DNA of 64,000 bases from assembly GCF_008477545.1 (NCBI RefSeq), contig NZ_VORA01000001.1, positions 1,674,001 through 1,738,000 of the forward strand, in the 5' to 3' direction. Positions 53,472 through 63,140 of this stretch are shown in pieces; positions within the stretch are counted from its first letter, which is position 1, and every line of letters starts with the position of its first letter. This DNA is from Roseibium aestuarii (GTDB lineage Bacteria; Pseudomonadota; Alphaproteobacteria; Rhizobiales; Stappiaceae). A program made the translations under genes and the position numbers. The notes beneath the pieces were generated by a model. It searched no databases. It saw nothing but the letters and a program-made list of their open reading frames with translations, and was not told the DNA's origin.

Positions 53472-55358
53472 ATGCTCGACGCGCTGCGCAAGGGCGCCGG
53501 CACCTGGGTTGCCAAACTCTTCATTGCATTGCTTGTGCTCAGCTTTGCGGTCTGGGGCATTGCGGATATCTTCCGCGGCTTCGGGCGCAATGTGGCTGCG
53601 ACCGTGGGTGATACGGAAATCTCCGTCTTCCAGTTCGACCGGGCCTATCGCCGGGACCTCGATGCGCTTGGCCGCCAGATCGGCCGTCCGCTGACCACGA
53701 CGGAAGGCGCTCAATTCGGCATTCCCCAGCAGACGCTGGGCAAGCTCGTGGCCGAAGCCGCGCTGGATGAGACCGCCGATTCTCTCGGCCTCGGCCTCTC
53801 CGACGAAGAGCTCGCCAAGCTGATCCACAGCGATCCGGCGCTCATCGGGCCGACGGGCACCTATGACCGCCTGCGTCTCGGCCAGCTGCTGCGCTCCAAT
53901 GGCATCAGCGAGGACGAGTTCGTGCTCGAGCGTCAGGCTCAGGCCCTGCGCCAGCAGATCGCCCAGGGCGTCTCCGGTGGCATGAGCGCACCGGCCGCCT
54001 ATCTGGAAGCGCTCCACGCCTACCAGAGCGAAACCCGCTCGCTGGACTACCTGCGTCTGACCGCAGCCCAGCTCGAGCCGGTTGCCGATCCGGACGATGC
54101 GACGCTGACCGCCTATTACGACGAGCAGAAGGACGCCTATCGCGCGCCGGAATACCGCAAGGTGGCCCTGCTCGAGCTGAGCCCGGAAAGCCTGGCCCGG
54201 CCGGAGAACGTCTCCGATGAAGATGTCAGTGCAGAATACGAGCGCACCAAGGACGGCTACACCGATCCGGAAAAGCGCAAGGTCCTGCAGATGACGTTCA
54301 CCTCCCGCGAGGAAGCCGAAGCGGCGGCCGCCAAGCTCGCCTCCGGCACCACCTTCGAAGACCTGATGGCCGAGCGGAACCTCGGCGAGCAGGACGTCGC
54401 CCTTGGCCTGATGGCCCGCACCGACTTCCTCGACGCAGCTCTGGGCGATGCAGCCTTCTCCCTCTCCGAAGGCGAGACCAGCGGCCTGATCGACGGTCGC
54501 TTTGCCCCGGCGATCCTCAAGGTCACCGAGATCGCGCCCGAACATGCCAAGGCCTTCGACGACGTGAAGGACGAGATCCGCAAGGCGCTGGCGACCGAAA
54601 ACGCCGAGCGCGAAGTGCTGGACCTGATGGGTGAAGTGGAAGATGCCCGCGCCGGTGGGGCGAGCCTTGCCGAAGTGGCGCAGCGCTTCCAGCTCTCCGT
54701 CACGACGCCCGCCGCCTTCGACGCCACCGGCAAGGACGATGGCGACAAGACCGTTGACCTGCCGCAGGTCGAGGGTCTGGTCTCCGGCGCATTCGAATCC
54801 GATGTGGGCGTCGAAAACGACCCGCTGCAGCTCGGCTCTCGCGGCTTCCTCTGGTACGAGGTGACGGAAGTCATCCCGGCCCGCGAACGCGAACTTTCGG
54901 AAGTGCGCCAGCGCGTCATTGACGGCTGGAAGGCCGCTCAGGTCGCCGCCCGCCTCGACGAGCTGGCCGCCGATGTCGCCAAGCGCGTCAAGGACGGCGC
55001 CGCCATGACCGCCATTGCCGAAGAGCTGGGCCTGACGGTCCAGTCCCAGGAAGGCGTCAGCCGCTCCGCCTCGGCGCTGGGTCGTGAGGCGGTCCAAGCC
55101 GTCTTCTCCGGTCCTGTCGGCACGGTGCAGACGGTTGCCGGCGAGAATGACGGCGAGCGCCTGGTGCTCAAGGTCACCAATGCCTCCGTTCCCGCCTTCT
55201 TCCGCGAGGCGGATGGCATTGCCGGTCTCGAGATCCAGTTGACCCGTCAGCTGCAGGATTCCATGCTGAACCAGTATGTGGTGCACATCGAGGAAACCGC
55301 TGGCGTGAAGGTCAATCAGGCCGGGATCGCCCAGGTGATCGGAACGCCCGTCAACTGA
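53472..55358 (+). CDS. PpiD-type periplasmic folding factor (SurA_N/PPIC)
   Basis: The 628-residue membrane-anchored chaperone/peptidyl-prolyl isomerase helps outer-membrane and secreted proteins fold. A single N-terminal transmembrane helix (LFIALLVLSFAVWGIADIF, about residues 16-34) with cytoplasmic N-terminus is followed by a SurA_N-like helical domain and central parvulin-like segments (about residues 255-360). The opening MLDALRKGAGTWVAKLF is characteristic of alphaproteobacterial PpiD. It is conserved between tpiA and trpD in this group. Confidence 0.92.
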   Translation: MLDALRKGAGTWVAKLFIALLVLSFAVWGIADIFRGFGRNVAATVGDTEISVFQFDRAYRRDLDALGRQIGRPLTTTEGAQFGIPQQTLGKLVAEAALDETADSLGLGLSDEELAKLIHSDPALIGPTGTYDRLRLGQLLRSNGISEDEFVLERQAQALRQQIAQGVSGGMSAPAAYLEALHAYQSETRSLDYLRLTAAQLEPVADPDDATLTAYYDEQKDAYRAPEYRKVALLELSPESLARPENVSDEDVSAEYERTKDGYTDPEKRKVLQMTFTSREEAEAAAAKLASGTTFEDLMAERNLGEQDVALGLMARTDFLDAALGDAAFSLSEGETSGLIDGRFAPAILKVTEIAPEHAKAFDDVKDEIRKALATENAEREVLDLMGEVEDARAGGASLAEVAQRFQLSVTTPAAFDATGKDDGDKTVDLPQVEGLVSGAFESDVGVENDPLQLGSRGFLWYEVTEVIPARERELSEVRQRVIDGWKAAQVAARLDELAADVAKRVKDGAAMTAIAEELGLTVQSQEGVSRSASALGREAVQAVFSGPVGTVQTVAGENDGERLVLKVTNASVPAFFREADGIAGLEIQLTRQLQDSMLNQYVVHIEETAGVKVNQAGIAQVIGTPVN

Positions 55359-55572
55359 GCCCGGTCAACTGAGCCAGTTAACTGACACGAACGAGCGAGC
55401 CTGACCCTCGGCGGTCGGGCTCCCCGCGAAACAGGGGCGGCACGCGGTGCCGCCCTCGTCCCTGCGCCCCACAGCGGCCCCAGCTGGCCCCTGAACTGGC
55501 AGCTGAACTGGCCCCTGAACCTTCCCCGGGCCACAAGGCGGCAGGCTGCCCGGCCCATGAGCAACGAGGACC

Positions 55573-56598
55573 ATGCGCAACTTCAAGGATTTCCTGGCCA
55601 AGGTCGGCGACGGCGAAAGGCTCTCCCACGAGGAGGCCAAAGAGGCCTTCGACATCATCCTCACCGGATCCGCGACACCCTCCCAGCTCGGTGGTTTCCT
55701 GATGGCGCTGCGGGTGCGCGGCGAGGCCGTCTCCGAAGTCACCGGCGCCGTCGCGTCCATGCGCGAGAAGATGGTGCGGGTGTCCGCACCTCACGACGCC
55801 ATCGACATCGTCGGCACGGGCGGTGACAATACCGGCAGCTACAACATTTCCACCTGCACCGCGCTGGTGGTGGCCGGCTGCGGCGTGCCCGTGGCCAAGC
55901 ATGGCAACCGGTCCCTGTCGTCGAAATCCGGATCGGCGGAAGCGCTCGCCCAGCTCGGCATCAACATCGACATCGGTCCGGACGTCATTGCCGACTGCAT
56001 CCGCAGCGCCGGCATCGGCTTCATGTTCGCGCCGCTCCATCACGGGGCCATGAAGCATGTGGGCCCGACCCGCATGGAACTGGGCACCCGCACCATCTTC
56101 AACATCCTCGGCCCCCTGTCGAACCCGGCCGGCGTGAAGCGTCAGCTTCTCGGCGTCTTCGACCGGCGCTGGCTGGAGCCCGTGGCTGAAGCCCTGCGGG
56201 ACCGGGGCACCGAGCGGCTCTGGGTCGTCCACGGCTCCGACGGCATGGACGAGATCACCACCACCGGGCCGTCCTATGTGACGGAGCTGAAGGACGGTCA
56301 GATCCGCTCCTTCGAGATCACCCCGGAAGACGTGGGGCTGCCGCGCGTGGACATCAGCGCGCTCAAGGGCGGGGAACCTGCCTATAATGCCGCCGCCCTG
56401 CGCGAGGTTCTGGCCGGCGCGAAAAACGCTTATCGGGATGTGGTGCTGTTCAATGCCGCCGCAGCCCTCGTGGTCGCCGACAAGGCCACAACCCTGGCCG
56501 AGGGGCTGGAACTCGCGGCCCAATCCATCGACACCGGCGCGGCCCAGGCATGTCTCGACCGACTGGTCGCCACTTCAAACGGACAGGCACATGGCTGA
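55573..56598 (+). CDS. trpD: Anthranilate phosphoribosyltransferase
   Basis: TrpD joins anthranilate to PRPP in tryptophan synthesis. The 341-residue protein shows the PRPP/Mg loop [18 protein letters not shown] (about residues 77-94), [17 protein letters not shown] and the ILGPLSNP loop. The trpE/trpG genes are elsewhere, as in other alphaproteobacteria. The 3' end overlaps trpC by 8 bp. The 214-bp gap before it contains repetitive CAGCTGG/CCCCTGAAC-type sequence (about 55480-55530) but no recognised leader peptide. Confidence 0.96.
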   Translation: MRNFKDFLAKVGDGERLSHEEAKEAFDIILTGSATPSQLGGFLMALRVRGEAVSEVTGAVASMREKMVRVSAPHDAIDIVGTGGDNTGSYNISTCTALVVAGCGVPVAKHGNRSLSSKSGSAEALAQLGINIDIGPDVIADCIRSAGIGFMFAPLHHGAMKHVGPTRMELGTRTIFNILGPLSNPAGVKRQLLGVFDRRWLEPVAEALRDRGTERLWVVHGSDGMDEITTTGPSYVTELKDGQIRSFEITPEDVGLPRVDISALKGGEPAYNAAALREVLAGAKNAYRDVVLFNAAAALVVADKATTLAEGLELAAQSIDTGAAQACLDRLVATSNGQAHG

Positions 56599-57400
56599 TA
56601 TCCTGCAAAAAATCGAAGCCTACAAGCGCGAGGAAATCGCCGCTGCCAAGGCGTCCGTCTCGCTTGCCGACCTCAAGGCCATGCAGGCGGACCAGAGCGC
56701 GCCGCGCGGCTTCTACAAGGCCCTCAGGGCCAGGGCAGAGGCGGGCGACTACGGACTGATCGCGGAGATCAAGAAGGCAAGTCCCTCCAAGGGCCTGATC
56801 CGCGCCGACTTCGATCCCCCTGCGCACGCCCGCGCCTATGAGGCCGGTGGCGCCGCGTGTCTTTCCGTGCTGACCGATACGCCGTCGTTCCAGGGCAAGC
56901 CGGAGTTCCTGATCGCCGCCCGCGAGGCTGTTGCGCTTCCCGCCCTGCGCAAGGATTTCCTCTATGACACCTATCAGGTGCACGAGGCCCGCGCGTGGGG
57001 GGCTGACTGCATCCTGATCATTCTGGCGGGCGTCGACGACGACACGGCCAAGGCGCTGGAAGACGAGGCCTTCGCGCTCGGCATGGATGCCCTGCTCGAG
57101 GTTCATGACGAGGCGGAGCTGGAGCGGGCGCTCAAGCTGGCCTCGCCCATGGTCGGCATCAACAACCGCAATCTCAAGACCTTCGAGACCAGCCTGGAGA
57201 CCAGTGAACGCCTCGCGCCGCTCGTGCCCTCCGACCAGCTGCTGGTGGGCGAGAGCGGCCTCTTCACGCCGGCCGATCTTTCCCGCATGGGCCGCTGCGG
57301 CATCTCCACCTTCCTGATCGGTGAAAGCCTGATGCGGCAGGACGATGTGGAAGCGGCAACGCGTGCGCTCCTGACCCGTCCGGCGGCAGCCGCCGAATAG
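56591..57400 (+). CDS. trpC: Indole-3-glycerol phosphate synthase
   Basis: The 269-residue TIM-barrel enzyme closes CdRP to indole-3-glycerol phosphate. Visible motifs are [13 protein letters not shown], the catalytic Lys/Glu in [13 protein letters not shown] (about residue 60), [23 protein letters not shown] and [14 protein letters not shown] 56591 lies within trpD; the overlap implies translational coupling. Confidence 0.96.
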   Translation: MADILQKIEAYKREEIAAAKASVSLADLKAMQADQSAPRGFYKALRARAEAGDYGLIAEIKKASPSKGLIRADFDPPAHARAYEAGGAACLSVLTDTPSFQGKPEFLIAAREAVALPALRKDFLYDTYQVHEARAWGADCILIILAGVDDDTAKALEDEAFALGMDALLEVHDEAELERALKLASPMVGINNRNLKTFETSLETSERLAPLVPSDQLLVGESGLFTPADLSRMGRCGISTFLIGESLMRQDDVEAATRALLTRPAAAAE

Positions 57401-57418
57401 GCCTGTTGGGGGAGAGAC

Positions 57419-57943
57419 ATGATGAGCGACGACAGCCCGCGCCTGACCCACATCGATCCGACGGGCGCCGCCAACATGGTGGATGTGTCCGAAAAGGCCG
57501 TGACCTCCCGGATCGCGGTCGCCGAGGGCACGGTCACCATGCGGCAGGAGACCCTGGACCTGATCCTGTCGGGCAATGCCAAGAAGGGCGACGTGCTGGC
57601 CACGGCCCGCATTGCCGGCATCATGGCCGCCAAGAAGACCCACGAGCTGATCCCGCTCTGCCATCCTCTGCTGCTGACCAAGGTGACCGTGGACATCGAG
57701 CCGGACCCGGCCCTGCCCGGCCTGCGGGTCACCGCGCTCACCCGCGTCTCCGGCCAGACCGGCGTGGAGATGGAGGCGCTGACCGCCTGCTCCGTCGCCT
57801 GCCTGACCGTCTATGACATGGCCAAGGCCGTGGACCGGGGCATGGTGATCGGCGCCATCCGCCTGCTGGAAAAGGCGGGCGGAAAGTCCGGTCACTGGAC
57901 GGCGGAAGAAGACGCGCGCACCGGAACCACCGGCGGAACCTGA
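57419..57943 (+). CDS. moaC: Cyclic pyranopterin monophosphate synthase MoaC
   Basis: MoaC completes cPMP formation with MoaA in molybdenum cofactor synthesis. The 174-residue protein contains the conserved [17 protein letters not shown] opening, [18 protein letters not shown] (about residues 74-91, substrate-binding His/Lys) and the C-terminal [20 protein letters not shown] with the catalytic Lys just after. It lies between trpC and moeA, the usual alphaproteobacterial order. Confidence 0.97.
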   Translation: MMSDDSPRLTHIDPTGAANMVDVSEKAVTSRIAVAEGTVTMRQETLDLILSGNAKKGDVLATARIAGIMAAKKTHELIPLCHPLLLTKVTVDIEPDPALPGLRVTALTRVSGQTGVEMEALTACSVACLTVYDMAKAVDRGMVIGAIRLLEKAGGKSGHWTAEEDARTGTTGGT

Positions 57944-57958
57944 CAGAAAGCGATACCC

Positions 57959-59176
57959 ATGAGCCTGATGCCCGTTGCTGACGCCCTCGACCGCCTGCTG
58001 ACCGGTGTTGAGCCGCTCGCCAGCGAATGGGTGGATCTGGCGCATGCCAACGGGCGCGTCCTGGCGCAGGACATGGCCGCAACCCGCACCCAGCCACCCT
58101 TTGCCGCCTCGGCCATGGATGGCTATGCGGTGCGCCACGCAGATCTTCAGGGCTCTCCCGTCCCGCGCCTGCGAGTGATCGGGGCAGCACCCGCAGGTCA
58201 TGCCTTTGCGGGCACCCTCGGGCCCGGCGAGGCCCTTCGCATCTTCACGGGCGCCCCGCTGCCCGACGGCGCAGACACGATCGTCATCCAGGAAGATGTC
58301 ACCGCCTTGAATGAGGAAGACGGAGACGTGATCCTCGTCAACGAGATCCCCCGCGCCTCGGCCTTCGTCCGGCCCGCCGGTCTCGACTTCAAGCAGGGCG
58401 ACGTGCTGCTGACCGCCGGGCGCACGCTCTGCTACCGGGATCTGGCGCTGGCCGCGGCCATGAACCATCCGCGCCTTCCCGTGCGGCGCAAGCCGGTCGT
58501 TGCCATTCTGGCCACCGGCGACGAGCTGGTGCGCCCCGGCGAGACGCCGGCAGCGGACCAGATCATTGCCTCCAACCATGCGGGCGTTGCCGCGCTGGTC
58601 GAGGATTGCGGCGGTGTGCCGCTGGATCTCGGCATCTCCCGCGACGAGCCGATGGAAATGGCGGGACATGTCGCCCGCGCCATCGAGGCGAAGGCCGACA
58701 TTCTCGTCACCCTGGGCGGAGCCTCGGTCGGCGATCATGACCTGGTGCAGAAGGTACTGGGCGACGCGGGCATGGATCTGGCCTTCTGGCGCATTGCCAT
58801 GCGCCCCGGCAAGCCGCTGATGGCCGGCCATCTGGGCGCGACAAAGGTACTCGGCCTGCCCGGCAACCCGGTCTCCAGCCTCGTCTGTTCCCTGCTCTTC
58901 CTCAAGCCGCTCATGGCGCGCCTGCTCGGACAGGAGATCACGGCAGGCCACCGCACCGCCACCCTCACGGCAGCGCTTCCAGAAAATGACCGGCGCCAGG
59001 ATTATGTCCGCGCCACCCTCGAAACTGCTGCCGATGGCAGCCTCCGGGTCACCCCCTTCACCCGGCAGGACAGCTCCATGCTGGCGCTGCTGGCTCAATC
59101 CGGAGCGCTGGTCGTCCGCCCGCCCCACGCCCCTGCGCTGGACCCTGGCGAGACCGTGCCGATTCTGGTGCTTTGA
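57959..59176 (+). CDS. moeA: Molybdopterin molybdenumtransferase MoeA
   Basis: MoeA inserts molybdate into adenylylated molybdopterin. The 405-residue protein has PPFAASAMDGYAVRHADL near the N-terminus, TGAPLPDGADTIVIQED, the MoCF-biosynthesis core GDELVRPGE and GGASVGDHDLV (about residues 191 and 258), and a C-terminal domain after GLPGNPVSS. It ends the trpDC-moaC-moeA unit. In many relatives lexA follows; here the NAGGN cluster does. Confidence 0.97.
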   Translation: MSLMPVADALDRLLTGVEPLASEWVDLAHANGRVLAQDMAATRTQPPFAASAMDGYAVRHADLQGSPVPRLRVIGAAPAGHAFAGTLGPGEALRIFTGAPLPDGADTIVIQEDVTALNEEDGDVILVNEIPRASAFVRPAGLDFKQGDVLLTAGRTLCYRDLALAAAMNHPRLPVRRKPVVAILATGDELVRPGETPAADQIIASNHAGVAALVEDCGGVPLDLGISRDEPMEMAGHVARAIEAKADILVTLGGASVGDHDLVQKVLGDAGMDLAFWRIAMRPGKPLMAGHLGATKVLGLPGNPVSSLVCSLLFLKPLMARLLGQEITAGHRTATLTAALPENDRRQDYVRATLETAADGSLRVTPFTRQDSSMLALLAQSGALVVRPPHAPALDPGETVPILVL

Positions 59177-59209
59177 CGGCTATCTATAACTTTTTCACTC
59201 GCCGCCAGC

Positions 59210-59247
59210 GGCAGAAAACTCCCATTTTGAGATTTTCTGCCCTTTTT
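59210..59247 (+). terminator. Intrinsic terminator after moeA
   Basis: Nine-bp arms GGCAGAAAA (59210-59218) and TTTTCTGCC (59233-59241) are followed by CTTTTTG, a short T-tract on the plus strand, 33 bp past the moeA stop. Confidence 0.8.
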
Positions 59248-59263
59248 GCATGACTTTATGCAA
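59246..59263. promoter_or_regulatory. Palindrome upstream of the NAGGN cluster, candidate operator
   Basis: TTGCAT-gacttt-ATGCAA has perfect 6-bp arms with a 6-bp spacer. It follows the moeA terminator directly, which places it in the promoter zone of the osmolyte genes. No regulator is identified. Confidence 0.45.
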
Positions 59264-59522
59264 CTATCCGGCCGCTCATCCATTGAGTTTCCGAGTGAAC
59301 CTCTTCGCTCGCACGATGACGCCTGTCTGATCGCCGTCGCGCCTCGCGGATCGCGGCGTGATCTGTCCCGGCTCCGACCGGATCCGTCGTGACAAGGAGG
59401 AGGATGATTGGGGGCTGCGACCCAAAGACCAGTCACGCGCGGTGGCGCGTGCGCTCAGCCCTTTCCCGCCCGTGGCGTTTGGACGCCCGGCGGAGCCGAA
59501 ACGGAAAAGGAATAACCGACAG

Positions 59523-61298
59523 ATGTGTGGCATTTGCGGAGAGATCACCTTCAACAACGACATGGCCAACACCGCCCGGGTGGACCGGATGGCCCAGGCC
59601 ATGGCCGCGCGGGGCCCGGACGCCATGGGCGTCACCATGCGCGGACGCGTGGCCTTCGGTCACCGGCGCCTGAAGATCATCGACCTCTCCGACCTGGGCG
59701 CGCAGCCCATGACCGACGCAAAACTCGGTCTCACCCTCGTCTTCAACGGTTGCATCTACAACTATCAGGACCTGCGGGCCGAACTCATCGGCCTCGGCCA
59801 TGACTTTGCCTCCACCTCGGACACGGAAGTCATCCTGAAGGCCTTCGCCCAGTGGGGCACCGACTGCTTCTCCCGCTTCCACGGCATGTTTGCGGTCGCC
59901 ATCCACGAACACGGCTCCGGCCGACTGCATCTGGCCCGCGACCGGTTCGGCATCAAGCCGCTCTACTATGCGGAAAAGGGCCAGCGCCTCGCCTTTGCCT
60001 CCTCCCTGCCCGCACTTCTTGCCGGCGGCGACGTGGACACGTCCATCGATCCGGTGGCGCTGGAACATTACATGAGCTGGCACGCGGTCGTTCCGGCCCC
60101 GCGCACCATCCTGAATGGCGTGCGCAAGCTGCCGGCGGCCACGATCCGCACGATCGAGACCGATGGCAGCGCCCGCGACATCACCTGGTGGGAACCGGAT
60201 TTCACCAAGAGCACGGAAGATCTCGCCCGCTCCGAGGAAGAATGGAACGAGATGGTGCTGGAAGGCCTGCGCACCGCCGTGCGCCGCCGCATGGTTGCCG
60301 ATGTGCCGGTCGGCGTGCTGCTGTCCGGCGGTGTGGATTCCAGCCTGATCGTCGGCCTGCTGGCGGAGGAAGGGCAGAAGGATCTCGCCACCTTCTCCAT
60401 CGGCTTCGAGGAAGCCAACGGGGAAAAAGGCGACGAATTCCAGTATTCCGACCTGATTGCCGCCCATTACGGCACCAATCACCACCAGATCTTCATTCCC
60501 TCCTCGGAACTGCGGCAGAACCTGCCGGGCGCCATCCGCGCCATGTCCGAGCCGATGGTTTCCTATGACAACATCGGCTTCTATCTCCTGTCGCGGGAGG
60601 TGTCTAAGCACATCAAGGTGGTCCAGTCCGGTCAGGGCGCCGACGAGGTCTTTGCCGGCTATCACTGGTATCCGAAGATGCAGGGATCCAGCACACCTGC
60701 CGCCGATTATGCGGCCGCCTTCTTCGACCGGACCCGTGCGGGCATGGCGGAAGCGGTGAACCCGGCCTATCTGACCTCGCGCGATGAAAGCCTGGCCTTC
60801 GTGGAGGCGCATTTTGCCCGCCCCGGCGCGGATGATCCGGTGGACAAGGCCCTGCGTCTCGACACCAACGTCATGCTGGTGGACGATCCGGTGAAGCGGG
60901 TCGACAACCACTCAATGGCCTGGGGTCTGGAGGCGCGCGTTCCCTTCCTGGACCATGAGCTGGTGGAGCTGGCCGGCCGCATTCCCGCCCGCCACAAGCT
61001 CGCCCATGGGGGCAAGGGCGTCCTGAAGGACGCCGCGCGCAAGGTCATCCCCTCCGCGGTAATCGACCGGCCGAAGGGCTACTTCCCGGTTCCGGCGCTG
61101 AAATACATCCAGGGCGATTATCTGAACATGGTGCGTGACACCCTCACCAGCAGCAAGGCGCGCGAGCGCGGCCTGTTCAATCCGGCCTATCTCGACAAGC
61201 TCTTTGCCGCGCCGACCGAGCACATCACCCCCTTGCGCGGGTCCGAGCTCTGGCAGGTCGCGCTTCTGGAAATGTGGCTGCAGGCGCAGGAGGTCTGA
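59523..61298 (+). CDS. asnO: N-acetylglutaminylglutamine amidotransferase (asparagine-synthetase-like)
   Basis: This enzyme amidates N-acetylglutaminylglutamine to the osmolyte N-acetylglutaminylglutamine amide (NAGGN). The 591-residue protein starts MCGICGE, exposing the Cys2 nucleophile of a class II glutamine amidotransferase (residues 2-~200, with RGPDAMG and FNGCIYNYQDLR). The synthetase domain follows with the ATP pyrophosphate loop LLSGGVDSSLIVG (about residue 268). Asparagine synthetase is the alternative by fold, but the GNAT/ATP-grasp gene next to it is diagnostic of the NAGGN pathway. Confidence 0.93.
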   Translation: MCGICGEITFNNDMANTARVDRMAQAMAARGPDAMGVTMRGRVAFGHRRLKIIDLSDLGAQPMTDAKLGLTLVFNGCIYNYQDLRAELIGLGHDFASTSDTEVILKAFAQWGTDCFSRFHGMFAVAIHEHGSGRLHLARDRFGIKPLYYAEKGQRLAFASSLPALLAGGDVDTSIDPVALEHYMSWHAVVPAPRTILNGVRKLPAATIRTIETDGSARDITWWEPDFTKSTEDLARSEEEWNEMVLEGLRTAVRRRMVADVPVGVLLSGGVDSSLIVGLLAEEGQKDLATFSIGFEEANGEKGDEFQYSDLIAAHYGTNHHQIFIPSSELRQNLPGAIRAMSEPMVSYDNIGFYLLSREVSKHIKVVQSGQGADEVFAGYHWYPKMQGSSTPAADYAAAFFDRTRAGMAEAVNPAYLTSRDESLAFVEAHFARPGADDPVDKALRLDTNVMLVDDPVKRVDNHSMAWGLEARVPFLDHELVELAGRIPARHKLAHGGKGVLKDAARKVIPSAVIDRPKGYFPVPALKYIQGDYLNMVRDTLTSSKARERGLFNPAYLDKLFAAPTEHITPLRGSELWQVALLEMWLQAQEV

Positions 61299-61303
61299 CC
61301 CCT

Positions 61304-63130
61304 ATGGCCGACAACGAGGCACTGCGGCGCAAGACCTCTGCGCAGGACCACCGGCTGACCCACCGGCTCAAGCGCATGCGCGACCAGGGCGGAAAGCCCG
61401 AATACCGGCAGCTGGAGCAGGAGAACCAGAAGAACCGCATCGCCGAGTGCGGCTGGGGTCGACTGATCTTCGCCAACACCTTCTCCGATCCTCAGGACCT
61501 GCTTGCGGTTCTGAGGGACGAGCGGCCGGACCAGCGCGACATCGCCTTCTATGTGCGCGACCCGCATGTGCTGCTGGCCGCGGCACCTCAGGAGCTGTTT
61601 CTGGATCCGTCCCACACCTATCGCATGGATCTGGCGACCTATCGCCCGGCCCGCAACCGGCGCAGGGGCTTCACCGTGCGCCGACTCGCCTCGCGCAGCG
61701 ATGCGGAGGCGATCAACGTGCTCTATGCCAGCCGCCAGATGGTGCCGGTCTCCCTCGATTTCTTCTGGAACCGCATCGACCAGCGCAATCTGACCGTTCT
61801 GGTGGCCGAGGAGGACGAGACCGGCGCCATCGTCGGCACCGCCATGGGGGTCAATCACGAGCTGGCCACCAACGGGACCGACAGTGGATCCTCGCTCTGG
61901 TGTCTGGCCGTGTCGCCGCAGGCGCGCTTCCCCGGCATCGGCGAGGCGCTGGTGCGCCGTCTGGCCGAGCAGTTCAAGGGGCGCGGACTTTCGCACATGG
62001 ATCTTTCCGTGCTCCATGACAACAGCCAGGCCATCGCGCTCTACGAGAAGCTCGGTTTCGAGCGGGTGCCGCTCTTCACGGTCAAGCTGCGCAACTCCAT
62101 CAACGAGAAGCTCTATGCGGGGCCCAACCCGGAAGAGGACGGGCTGAACCCCTATGCGGCGCTGATCGTCAAGGAAGCCCGGCGGCGCGGCATCCGCACC
62201 GACATTATCGACGCCCCCGGCGGCATCTTCCGCTTGTCCTATGGCGGTCGTTCGGTGCGCTGCCGGGAAAGCCTGACCGACTTCACCTCCGGCGTCGCCA
62301 TGTCGATCTGCGACGACAAGCAGCTGACCCACCGGGTGGTGAAGGAGGCCGGTGTCCGGGTGCCCGAACAGATCCTGGCGGGCAACGCGGAGCAGGAAAA
62401 GGCCTTCCTCGAAACCCATGGGTCGGTGGTGGTCAAGCCCGTGCGCGGCGAACAGGGCAAGGGCATTTCCATCGGGCTGACCACCCTGGACGAATTGCAA
62501 GCGGCCATCGAGACCGCGCGCACCTATTCCAGCGACGTGCTGATCGAGGAATGCGTCGAGGGGCAGGACCTGCGCATCGTGGTCATCGACTACAAGGTGG
62601 TCGCCTGCGCCATCCGCCGCCCGGCGGAAATCATGGGCAACGGCCGGGCCACCGCCCGCGAGCTCATCGAGGCCCAGTCCCGGCGCCGGGCTGCGGCCAC
62701 GGGGGGCGAATCCCGCATCCCCATGGACCGGGAGACCGAGCGCTGCCTGAAGGCGGAGGGCTTCGACTGGGACAGCATCGTTCCCGATGGCCGCGCGGTG
62801 ACCGTGCGCAAGACCGCCAACTTGCATACGGGCGGCACGATCCACGATGTGACCGGCGAGACCAGCCATGTGCTGATCGATGCGGCCATCCGGGCGGCCC
62901 GCGCCATCGAGATCCCGGTCACGGGCATCGACCTCATGGTCCGCTCGCCACGGGAAGACGACTATCGCTTCATCGAGGCCAACGAACGGCCGGGGCTGGC
63001 CAACCACGAGCCCCAGCCCACCGCCGAGCGGTTCGTCGACTTCCTCTTCCCACTCTCCATGCCGCAGTCGGTTCGCGACGCCCTGAGCCGTTCGGGCCAG
63101 GGGCGCGAGGCGGCTGGCGGACGTTCGTGA
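61304..63130 (+). CDS. ngg: N-acetylglutaminylglutamine synthetase (GNAT + ATP-grasp)
   Basis: The 608-residue fusion makes N-acetylglutaminylglutamine from glutamine. Residues ~125-285 are a GNAT acetyltransferase (acetyl-CoA loop region LAVSPQARFPGIGEALVRRL, then NSQAIALYEKLGFERVPLF). Residues ~300-600 are an ATP-grasp ligase of the cyanophycin-synthetase/RimK style (VVVKPVRGEQGKGISIGL, VLIEECVEGQDLRIVVI, FIEANERPGLANHEP). It begins 5 bp after asnO and is translationally close to the M42 peptidase downstream. Confidence 0.94.
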   Translation: MADNEALRRKTSAQDHRLTHRLKRMRDQGGKPEYRQLEQENQKNRIAECGWGRLIFANTFSDPQDLLAVLRDERPDQRDIAFYVRDPHVLLAAAPQELFLDPSHTYRMDLATYRPARNRRRGFTVRRLASRSDAEAINVLYASRQMVPVSLDFFWNRIDQRNLTVLVAEEDETGAIVGTAMGVNHELATNGTDSGSSLWCLAVSPQARFPGIGEALVRRLAEQFKGRGLSHMDLSVLHDNSQAIALYEKLGFERVPLFTVKLRNSINEKLYAGPNPEEDGLNPYAALIVKEARRRGIRTDIIDAPGGIFRLSYGGRSVRCRESLTDFTSGVAMSICDDKQLTHRVVKEAGVRVPEQILAGNAEQEKAFLETHGSVVVKPVRGEQGKGISIGLTTLDELQAAIETARTYSSDVLIEECVEGQDLRIVVIDYKVVACAIRRPAEIMGNGRATARELIEAQSRRRAAATGGESRIPMDRETERCLKAEGFDWDSIVPDGRAVTVRKTANLHTGGTIHDVTGETSHVLIDAAIRAARAIEIPVTGIDLMVRSPREDDYRFIEANERPGLANHEPQPTAERFVDFLFPLSMPQSVRDALSRSGQGREAAGGRS

Positions 63131-63140
63131 GGTGCGGCCC

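Larger units (their letters stand above)
59177..59522. other. 346-bp gap between moeA and the NAGGN cluster
   Basis: No gene is supported. It holds the moeA terminator (59210-59247), a TTGCAT/ATGCAA palindrome (59246-59263), and downstream GC-rich sequence with CGATCGCCG/CGGATCGCGGCG fragments before the amidotransferase start. The promoter of the osmolyte operon should be here. Confidence 0.55.

Noticed and set aside
56450..59128. 892-codon minus-strand frame opposite trpD-trpC-moaC-moeA
   Set aside because: Four overlapping housekeeping genes on the plus strand explain this DNA; the antisense product resembles no protein.
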